Source of the DNA: Clostridiales bacterium
Lineage (GTDB): Bacteria; Bacillota; Clostridia; Lachnospirales; Lachnospiraceae
DNA length: 48,095 bases
Direction of reading: 5' to 3'
Assembly: GCA_019416265.1 (NCBI GenBank)
Contig: DXXQ01000011.1
Span: forward strand, 1-48,095
Shown: in pieces, positions 7,658-12,879 of the stretch
Layout of the letters: the number at the start of each line of letters is the position of its first letter
Position numbering within the stretch: the first letter of the stretch is position 1
Position numbers and translations under genes: made by a program
Notes under the pieces: generated by a model
What the model was told of the DNA's origin: nothing
Databases searched by the model: none
What the model saw: only the letters and a program-made list of their open reading frames with translations

Positions 7658-7750
7658 TCAGTGACAAATCAAGTAAATGAATGTCAGCAGTGATAAAATG
7701 AACATGCCAAAAGACATTAAATCTTTGAAATCGAAATGATTATTGTTCAT
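7658..7750 (-). CDS. Small hydrophobic holin-like toxin (type I toxin-antitoxin)
   Basis: 30 residues from the ATG at 7748-7750: a short polar N-terminus (MNNNHFDFKD) followed by one membrane segment (LMSFGMFILSLLTFIYLI) and a CH end. This matches the layout of 'putative holin-like toxin' peptides of Firmicutes type I systems, which insert into the membrane and depolarise it; toxicity is inferred. It has its own extended -10 promoter (7815-7843) and a GGGGGTGG ribosome site about 5-6 nt before the ATG. An in-frame ATG at 7763-7765 would add five residues (MGVVL) but would start within the ribosome site. The leader shares sequence with the opposing antitoxin RNA. Confidence 0.65.
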   Translation of the reverse strand: MNNNHFDFKDLMSFGMFILSLLTFIYLICH

Positions 7751-7814
7751 CAGCACCACCCCCATTCTATGTAGAATAGAGGTCAGCCACCCTGTAACAC
7801 GGTTGTTCCATGAC

Positions 7815-7843
7815 AGTGTAGCATAAACAGTAATGGTTGACAA
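7815..7843 (-). promoter_or_regulatory. Promoter of the toxin mRNA
   Basis: Read on the - strand: TTGTCA (7843-7838), 17-nt spacer, TACACT (7820-7815), with an extended -10 TGC directly upstream. Transcription would begin near 7808, giving a leader of about 58 nt before the toxin ATG. Confidence 0.7.
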
Positions 7844-7899
7844 GTATTAGGAAATTGTTCGAAATATTTTGGGTGAATACCTGTTTTCAGAAAGGTTTT

Positions 7900-7924
7900 G
7901 AGTAACTTTTTGAGTAACTTACTC
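7900..7924. repeat. GAGTAAC tandem repeat ending in a palindrome, beside tRNA-Thr
   Basis: GAGTAACTTTTT (7900-7911) is followed directly by GAGTAACTTACTC (7912-7924), itself a perfect palindrome (GAGTAA-C-TTACTC). The result is two direct and one inverted GAGTAA box about 45 nt beyond the 3' end of tRNA-Thr. Such clustered boxes near a tRNA 3' end resemble recombinase arm sites of integrated elements, but no integrase gene or duplicated tRNA end is present. Confidence 0.5.
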
Positions 7925-7967
7925 GTGAAGAATCGCGCAAACCCTTGATTTTACGCAAAAAAATAAA

Positions 7968-8038
7968 GCTGATGACGGGAATTGAACCCGTGACCCCTTC
8001 CTTACCAAGGAAGTGCTCTACCTCTGAGCCACATCAGC
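7968..8038 (-). tRNA. tRNA-Thr(GGT)
   Basis: The 71-nt cloverleaf on the - strand has a 7-bp acceptor stem (GCTGATG/CATCAGC), D arm GCTC...GAGC, anticodon stem CTTCC/GGAAG with loop TTGGTAA (anticodon GGT, Thr codons ACC/ACU), and T arm ACGGG-TTCAATT-CCCGT. CCA is not encoded. A T-rich run follows the 3' end on the same strand (7957-7967). The upstream promoter is at 8070-8098. Confidence 0.97.
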
Positions 8039-8069
8039 TTGTGTCGGTTTACGCCGCTCACAGTTGATT

Positions 8070-8098
8070 ATATTAGCAGATTTATCTGTGGTTGTCAA
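8070..8098 (-). promoter_or_regulatory. Promoter of tRNA-Thr
   Basis: On the - strand: consensus TTGACA (8098-8093), 17-nt spacer, TAATAT (8075-8070), about 32 nt before the mature tRNA 5' end. Confidence 0.8.
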
Positions 8099-8199
8099 CA
8101 TCTTTTTTGAAAAAAGTTCTATGAGATTTTCGAAAGGAAAATCATTTCTGCATTTTGAGGATTTTTTCGCAATAGCATCTTTTATTCTGCGGTTATTTA

Positions 8200-8264
8200 T
8201 GGTAAAATTAAGAATCTAAAGCTTTGATTTACACCACATTATGGACTGCAGAGCAAGGTGGTGT
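8200..8264 (+). promoter_or_regulatory. glnS promoter (extended -10) and leader inverted repeat
   Basis: TGGTAAAAT (8200-8208) fits an extended -10 box; the -35 region is weak (TTTATT, 8181-8186). In the leader, ACACCAC (8231-8237) pairs with GTGGTGT (8258-8264) across a 20-nt loop. The hairpin ends 41 nt before the glnS ATG and is not followed by a U-tract, so it is not an obvious terminator. No T-box consensus was recognised. The rest of 8039-8305 shows nothing beyond the tRNA promoter. Confidence 0.45.
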
Positions 8265-8305
8265 GGGCGAAGCTGAAGCCAATAGAATAAACCAGGAGGG
8301 GTAAA

Positions 8306-9970
8306 ATGGAGAACGAGACAGTTTCTAAACATTTTATTGAGAATATAATCGACAAAGATCTGGCAGAAGGAGTTTATGACACCGTTCATACACGTTTCCC
8401 GCCGGAACCAAACGGATATCTTCATATCGGACATGCGAAATCCATTCTTTTAAATTACGGTCTTGCAAAAGAATACAATGGTAAATTCAATATGCGTTTC
8501 GACGATACAAATCCGACGAAAGAAAAAGTGGAATTCGTAGAGTCAATTAAAGAGGACATTAAATGGCTGGGCGCTGACTGGGAGGACAGGCTCTTTTTTG
8601 CGTCTGATTATTTTGACCAGATGTATGAAGCAGCAGTGAAGCTGATCAAGAAAGGCAAGGCATATGTCTGCGACCTGACACCGGAGGAAATCCGTGAATA
8701 CAGAGGAACCCTTACAGAACCGGGTAAGGACAGCCCATACAGAAACAGAAGCGTTGAAGAGAATCTGGAGCTTTTTGAGGCGATGAAAGACGGTAAATTT
8801 GCAGACGGTGAAAGAGTTCTCCGTGCAAAAATCGATATGGCATCACCGAATATGAACATGCGTGACCCTATTATTTATCGTGTGGCTCATATGACACACC
8901 ACAATACAGGGGACAAATGGTGCATTTACCCAATGTATGACTTTGCACATCCGATTGAGGATGCGATTGAGGGAATCACTCATTCTATCTGTACTCTGGA
9001 ATTTGAAGATCACAGACCTCTTTACGACTGGGTAGTAAGAGAACTGGAGTATCCTCATCCTCCGAAGCAGATCGAGTTTGCGAAGCTCTACCTGACCAAT
9101 GTGGTTACAGGTAAGCGTTATATCAAAAAGCTGGTAGAAGATGGAATCGTAGACGGATGGGATGACCCGCGTCTTGTATCCATTGCAGCGCTGCGCCGCC
9201 GTGGATTTACACCGGAATCCATTAAAATGTTTGTAGATCTCTGCGGAGTATCAAAAGCAAACAGCTCTGTAGACTACGCAATGCTTGAGTACTGTATCCG
9301 TGAAGATCTGAAGCTGAAGCGTCCTCGCCTTATGGCAGTTCTTGATCCGATCAAACTTGTGATCGATAACTATCCGGAAGGACAGGTGGAATATCTGGAA
9401 GCTCCCAATAATATGGAAAATGAAGCTCTCGGAAGCCGCCAGGTTCCGTTTGGCAGAGAACTGTATATCGAGCGTGAAGACTTTATGATCGACCCGCCAA
9501 AGAAATATAAGAGAATGTTTGTGGGCACAGAAGTGCGTCTGATGAACGCTTATTTTGTGACCTGTACAGGATATGAGACAGATGAAGACGGAAACGTAAC
9601 AGTTGTACACTGTACCTATGATCCGGAAACAAAGGGCGGCAACGCACCGGACGGCAGAAAGGTAAAAGGAACCATTCACTGGGTAGAGGTATCCAACGCA
9701 GGAAAGGCAGAGGTTCGTCTGTACGAAAATATCGTAGATGAGGAAAAGGGCGTATACAATAAAGAAGACGGTTCTCTCAATGTGAACCCCAACTCTCTTA
9801 CAAAGGTAACAGGATATGTGGAGCCTGAGCTTATGAAAGCAAAGGGATATGACAGCTATCAGTTTGTAAGAAACGGATTTTTCTGTGCAGATATCCATGA
9901 TTCCAAAGAAGGAGCACCGGTATTTAACCGTATCGTATCTCTGAAGAGCTCTTTCAAGCTGCCGAAATGA
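8306..9970 (+). CDS. glnS: Glutaminyl-tRNA synthetase
   Basis: 554 residues, equal in length to E. coli GlnRS. Class I enzyme charging tRNA-Gln directly. PPEPNGYLHIGHAKS holds HIGH as H40-I41-G42-H43. The catalytic core includes FDDTNP (substrate binding) and the WDDPRL segment, and the C-terminal half is the beta-barrel anticodon-binding region. The KMSKS loop is degenerate: V267-T-G-K270-R271 where many GlnRS have MSKRK. ATG at 8306 has an excellent AGGAGGGG site. Many Gram-positives lack GlnRS and amidate Glu-tRNA-Gln instead; here gltX (26990) coexists. It is monocistronic. Confidence 0.95.
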   Translation: MENETVSKHFIENIIDKDLAEGVYDTVHTRFPPEPNGYLHIGHAKSILLNYGLAKEYNGKFNMRFDDTNPTKEKVEFVESIKEDIKWLGADWEDRLFFASDYFDQMYEAAVKLIKKGKAYVCDLTPEEIREYRGTLTEPGKDSPYRNRSVEENLELFEAMKDGKFADGERVLRAKIDMASPNMNMRDPIIYRVAHMTHHNTGDKWCIYPMYDFAHPIEDAIEGITHSICTLEFEDHRPLYDWVVRELEYPHPPKQIEFAKLYLTNVVTGKRYIKKLVEDGIVDGWDDPRLVSIAALRRRGFTPESIKMFVDLCGVSKANSSVDYAMLEYCIREDLKLKRPRLMAVLDPIKLVIDNYPEGQVEYLEAPNNMENEALGSRQVPFGRELYIEREDFMIDPPKKYKRMFVGTEVRLMNAYFVTCTGYETDEDGNVTVVHCTYDPETKGGNAPDGRKVKGTIHWVEVSNAGKAEVRLYENIVDEEKGVYNKEDGSLNVNPNSLTKVTGYVEPELMKAKGYDSYQFVRNGFFCADIHDSKEGAPVFNRIVSLKSSFKLPK

Positions 9971-10015
9971 TAAGGTAAGCAATATAATTGCAAATAAAGA
10001 ACAAAAGGAAAACCG

Positions 10016-10041
10016 GCACCCTGTCATTTTTTGCAGGGTGC
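10016..10041. other. Intergenic hairpin between glnS and ferredoxin gene
   Basis: GCACCCTG (10016-10023) and CAGGGTGC (10034-10041) form a perfect 8-bp stem with loop TCATTTTTTG. There is no U-tract on the + side, so it is a weak terminator at best; it ends 19 nt before the ferredoxin ATG. A TATAAT at 9983-9988 could be a -10 box for the ferredoxin gene but lacks a clear -35. Confidence 0.5.
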
Positions 10042-10060
10042 GAAAAGTGGAGGGAACAAA

Positions 10061-10453
10061 ATGAAAAAACTTAACGTAGCAAAAAAAGACGCATGTATGG
10101 CATGTAAAGCCTGTGAAGTTGCCTGTGCTGAAGCTTTTTATAAAGAGTTCAACACAAACAAATCCTGCATCCAGATCGGCGTAAAAAAAGACGGCGTTAC
10201 ACCGAAGCCAAACGTATGCGTACAGTGCGGTAAATGTGCAGCAGCCTGTCCGGAAGGCGCGATCAAACAGAACGCAAAGGGCGTTTACATGATCGACAAG
10301 AAGAAATGTATCGGCTGCGGCAAATGTGTGGAAGCCTGTCCGTTCGGCGTAATGGTTAAAGCAGAAGACAGCGAATATGCAAGCAAATGTATTGCATGCG
10401 GTATCTGTGTAAAAGCCTGTCCAATGGATGTTCTTGAGATCAAAGAAGCATAA
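10061..10453 (+). CDS. Polyferredoxin-type 4Fe-4S electron carrier
   Basis: 130 residues from ATG 10061, which follows GGAGGG at 10049-10054; the frame extends upstream but only to a TTG without a ribosome site. Four CxxCxxCxxxC motifs are visible, beginning at C12 (CMACKACEVAC), C53 (CVQCGKCAAAC), C83 (CIGCGKCVEAC) and C104 (CIACGICVKAC), enough for up to four 4Fe-4S clusters. This is the HycB/CooF-like electron-transfer subunit layout. No hydrogenase, CODH or oxidoreductase partner lies nearby, so its redox partner cannot be named. It is flanked by a hairpin and a strong terminator, so it is a single-gene unit, which fits a soluble shuttle in an anaerobe. Confidence 0.88.
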   Translation: MKKLNVAKKDACMACKACEVACAEAFYKEFNTNKSCIQIGVKKDGVTPKPNVCVQCGKCAAACPEGAIKQNAKGVYMIDKKKCIGCGKCVEACPFGVMVKAEDSEYASKCIACGICVKACPMDVLEIKEA

Positions 10454-10466
10454 ATAGAAAATTAAT

Positions 10467-10512
10467 AAAGGCTTTCTGTGAAGTTCAGGTATCACAGAAA
10501 GCCTTTTCTTTT
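10467..10512. terminator. Bidirectional terminator between convergent genes
   Basis: 14-bp perfect stem (10467-10480 with 10493-10506), 12-nt loop, T-rich run to 10512 on the + side. On the - side the complementary A-rich 5' flank gives a U-rich tail, so it can also end the gene at 10542-10970. Confidence 0.88.
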
Positions 10513-10541
10513 GTACGGAAATAATTCTGTAAAAACAGAAA

Positions 10542-10970
10542 TTATTTTTCTTCAGTTTCTTCAAAGCCGTCTTCTTCGGCAACAGGCTCTTTCTCCTCAA
10601 CAGATTCAGTCTCGGCTGTTTCCGTTGTCGGAGCAGCTTCCTCAGCAGAAGTGTCTTCCGCAGGTTCCTCTACAGGAACTTCCTCTTCGGCGGAAGCTTC
10701 TTCTGCAGGAATTTCTTCTTTTACTGCATTTTCTTCCTTGGAAGCAACTGCATCCCATGATTCAAAAGCCTCGGAAACCTCTTTTTCTTCCGGTTCCTTT
10801 GCAGCCTCAGCGGGAATATCGAAATCTTCCTCAAAATCATCGTCATCTTCGAAATCAAAGTCCTCTTCAAAGGAACGTTTTTTCATAATTACAGCCGCCA
10901 TAGCGCCTGCTGCTGCCGCTGTGACAGCGCCTAAAGCGACAAGTCCCCAGTATTTATTGATTTTTGCCAT
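10542..10970 (-). CDS. Membrane-anchored, very acidic low-complexity protein
   Basis: 142 residues on the - strand. One N-terminal membrane segment (about 8-29, Ala/Gly rich, with the MKKR stop-transfer sequence) is followed by an Asp/Phe-rich patch (FDFEDDDDFEEDFD) and a long Glu/Ala/Thr/Pro-rich tail with no predicted fold. Its start has a good AAAGGAG site (- strand, near 10984). With no cleavable signal the tail is probably cytoplasmic, but topology is not proven. Not a recognised family. It is convergent with the ferredoxin gene and divergent from maf. The Ser-rich ORFs on the opposite strand are by-products of its Glu/Ala codons. Confidence 0.75.
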   Translation of the reverse strand: MAKINKYWGLVALGAVTAAAAGAMAAVIMKKRSFEEDFDFEDDDDFEEDFDIPAEAAKEPEEKEVSEAFESWDAVASKEENAVKEEIPAEEASAEEEVPVEEPAEDTSAEEAAPTTETAETESVEEKEPVAEEDGFEETEEK

Positions 10971-11068
10971 AATACCTGACTCCTTTCTGTGTTATCTGAA
11001 CTCTATTGTAATACTTTTTGACAAAAAAGAAAAGGCCTAACTTTTTTCGATTTCATTTGCGAAATCAG

Positions 11069-11097
11069 TTGCACCTGTTCCTGATAAAAGTTATACT
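11069..11097 (+). promoter_or_regulatory. Promoter of the maf operon
   Basis: TTGCAC (11069-11074), 17-nt spacer, TATACT (11092-11097), 31 nt before the maf ATG. A small inverted repeat GATTTC-N6-GAAATC (11049-11066) lies just upstream. Confidence 0.7.
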
Positions 11098-11128
11098 ATA
11101 TCCGAACAGGATAAAGGAAGTGGACGAA

Positions 11129-11722
11129 ATGAGAAAAATAATACTGGCTTCTGCCTCACCGAGAAGAAGCGAATTGTTGAAAAAAGCAGGTGTGTCATTC
11201 TCTGTGATTCCCTCCGGCGGCGAGGAAGTGATCACTGCCCCTGCACCGGAGGGCGCAGTCATGGAGCTGGCGCAGCAAAAAGCCCTGTGGGTTGGAGAGG
11301 CTCTGGAGTCTCCGGCAGAGGGAACGCTTGTTATAGGAGCGGATACCGTCGTTGTCTACGAAGATAAAATACTGGGGAAGCCGTCTGACAGGGAAGAGGC
11401 CGAAGCAGTTCTTTCCAGACTGCAGGGCAGGGTTCATCAGGTTTATACCGGCGTATCTGTCCTGGAGAGGAAAGAGGGCAGATGGACGGCGCATACCTTC
11501 GCAGAGCGCACAGATGTGGAGTTTTACCCTGTATCAAAGGAGGAAATCCGCGCTTACGTTGACACAGGGGAACCTATGGATAAAGCCGGAAGCTACGGAA
11601 TCCAGGGGCTCTGGGGAGTTTATGTGAAAGGAATCTGCGGAGACTATAATAATGTTGTAGGATTGCCTGTGGCAAGACTTCTACAGGAAATGAAGAAGCT
11701 GAATATTGAACTGAGAGGATAA
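11129..11722 (+). CDS. maf: Maf family nucleoside triphosphate pyrophosphatase
   Basis: 197 residues from ATG 11129 (MRKIILASASPRR), preceded by AAGGAAG. Maf proteins hydrolyse non-canonical or excess nucleotides (dTTP/UTP type in this branch) to the monophosphate. Visible: the SASPRRSELL motif at residues 7-16, VIGADTVV with the catalytic Asp near residue 71, GKPSDREEA, and the GSYGIQG segment. The frame extends upstream to 11018 but without a ribosome site. It lies 4 nt before a HAD phosphatase gene, so the two may act together in nucleotide or sugar-phosphate clean-up, an inference from position. Confidence 0.93.
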   Translation: MRKIILASASPRRSELLKKAGVSFSVIPSGGEEVITAPAPEGAVMELAQQKALWVGEALESPAEGTLVIGADTVVVYEDKILGKPSDREEAEAVLSRLQGRVHQVYTGVSVLERKEGRWTAHTFAERTDVEFYPVSKEEIRAYVDTGEPMDKAGSYGIQGLWGVYVKGICGDYNNVVGLPVARLLQEMKKLNIELRG

Positions 11723-11726
11723 GGAA

Positions 11727-12392
11727 ATGATAAAAGCATGTGTATTTGATCTTGACGGAACCCTGTCCTATACGCTGGATTCCATGGCATATGTGGCCAA
11801 TGAGGTGCTTCGCAGTCTTGGGCTTGGAACCCTTCCGGTGGAGAATTTTAAATATTACTGTGGAGAAGGCGCCAGCGTTCTGGTGAAGCGGTGTCTGAAA
11901 GATGCCGGAGATCCGCAGCTGAAGCTTTTTGAGAAATGCGACCGTCTTTACAGGGAAAAATTTGCGGAGGATCCTCTTTATAAGGTAGTGCCCTATGAAG
12001 GAATCACGGAGGTACTCAGAGAACTGAAAAAAGAGGGGATAAAAATTTCTGTCTGCTCCAACAAGCCCCACGAGGCAACAGTCAAGGTAATCGAGAAGCT
12101 GTTCGGGGATGAATTCGACATGATCCTTGGACAAAAACCGGAAATCCGCAGAAAGCCCGCACCGGACGGACCTCTTTTTATTGCAGAGCAATTTGGTGTG
12201 AAACCGGAGGAATGTCTGTATATCGGTGATACAGGGACGGATATGAATACAGGAAAAGCGGCCGGAATGCTCACAGTAGGCGTACTTTGGGGATATCGTG
12301 ACAGGAAAGAGCTGGAAGAAAACGGTGCGGATCTCCTTGCGGAGAAACCGGAAGACCTTCTGGAAATTTATCGGAACGAAAATAAAAAATAA
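11727..12392 (+). CDS. HAD-superfamily phosphatase, phosphoglycolate phosphatase-like
   Basis: 221 residues. HAD motif I DLDGTLSYT (residues 8-16; D8 nucleophile, D10 acid/base), motif II SVCSNKP around 112-118, motif III lysine in RRKPAPDG, motif IV YIGDTGTDM. A helical cap (about 15-85) places it in subfamily IA with Gph and PgmB. Substrate cannot be fixed from sequence; phosphoglycolate or another small phosphomonoester is likely. The start is 4 nt after maf, and a small acidic ORF follows, so it is the middle gene of a three-gene unit ended by the terminator at 12691. Confidence 0.9.
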   Translation: MIKACVFDLDGTLSYTLDSMAYVANEVLRSLGLGTLPVENFKYYCGEGASVLVKRCLKDAGDPQLKLFEKCDRLYREKFAEDPLYKVVPYEGITEVLRELKKEGIKISVCSNKPHEATVKVIEKLFGDEFDMILGQKPEIRRKPAPDGPLFIAEQFGVKPEECLYIGDTGTDMNTGKAAGMLTVGVLWGYRDRKELEENGADLLAEKPEDLLEIYRNENKK

Positions 12393-12416
12393 TAAAATAT
12401 AAACGGAGGAAGGAAA

Positions 12417-12674
12417 ATGTACACAGAAGAATGTATTATGACTTTTTTGAAAAATCAGGGACAGCTCTTTGACGAGCCTGTTGCGGAATCCTATGAGGAG
12501 GCGGAAGCGTTTCTGGAGGATTGTATGGCTGTTGTAGTGGACAGCTTAAAAGAGGTAAAAGAATACCTGGAAGAAATGGGGGCAGATGTAGACGGAATGT
12601 CCCTGGAGGAACTGGAAGAGGCAAGCGAGGTTTTCGCACTTCCGGACGGAACATATCTTATTGTAGAAGGCTGA
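12417..12674 (+). CDS. Small acidic protein of unknown function
   Basis: 85 residues, ATG 12417 behind an excellent GGAGGAAGG site, 24 nt after the HAD phosphatase gene. Mostly helical and Glu-rich (EEAEAFLEDCMAVVVDSLKEVKEYLEEMG within residues 26-54) with a compact end FALPDGTYLIVEG that looks like a beta-hairpin. There is no membrane segment. Not a family I can name. Its ribosome site, codon use and placement before a terminator support a real gene. Confidence 0.72.
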   Translation: MYTEECIMTFLKNQGQLFDEPVAESYEEAEAFLEDCMAVVVDSLKEVKEYLEEMGADVDGMSLEELEEASEVFALPDGTYLIVEG

Positions 12675-12690
12675 AAAGTACAGTCTGGAG

Positions 12691-12717
12691 AAAAGTCGTG
12701 AGAGAGCGGCTTTTTTT
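12691..12717 (+). terminator. Terminator of the maf operon
   Basis: AAAGTCG / CGGCTTT stem (one G-U pair) with a 6-nt loop and a run of seven T (12711-12717), 17 nt after the stop codon of the small acidic gene. Confidence 0.75.
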
Positions 12718-12814
12718 CATTTTCTGCGTTTTTTCAGGAACAAAAAAACGGTAAACTGCAGATTACATTTCAAAAAGAACATAGGATATAATAAAGACAG
12801 GATAAAAACTCCAC

Positions 12815-12843
12815 TTGTTATATTTATAAAAATACGTTACAAT
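12815..12843 (+). promoter_or_regulatory. Promoter of the surface-protein gene
   Basis: TTGTTA (12815-12820), 17-nt spacer, TACAAT (12838-12843), 36 nt before the ATG. A second candidate lies upstream: TTACAT (12763-12768), 18-nt spacer, TATAAT (12787-12792). Confidence 0.7.
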
Positions 12844-12879
12844 AATTAATAGATCTGTAACAGAAAAGGAGGATGGCAT

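Noticed and set aside
9251..10600. 449-residue open frame on the - strand
   Set aside because: Antisense to glnS and the ferredoxin gene; Cys/Phe/His-rich composition typical of a reverse-strand shadow, no ribosome site, and it crosses a strong terminator.
10651..11040. Ser-rich open frames on the + strand between ferredoxin and maf
   Set aside because: They mirror the Glu/Ala-rich codons of the acidic - strand protein, which has the ribosome site and a sensible membrane anchor.
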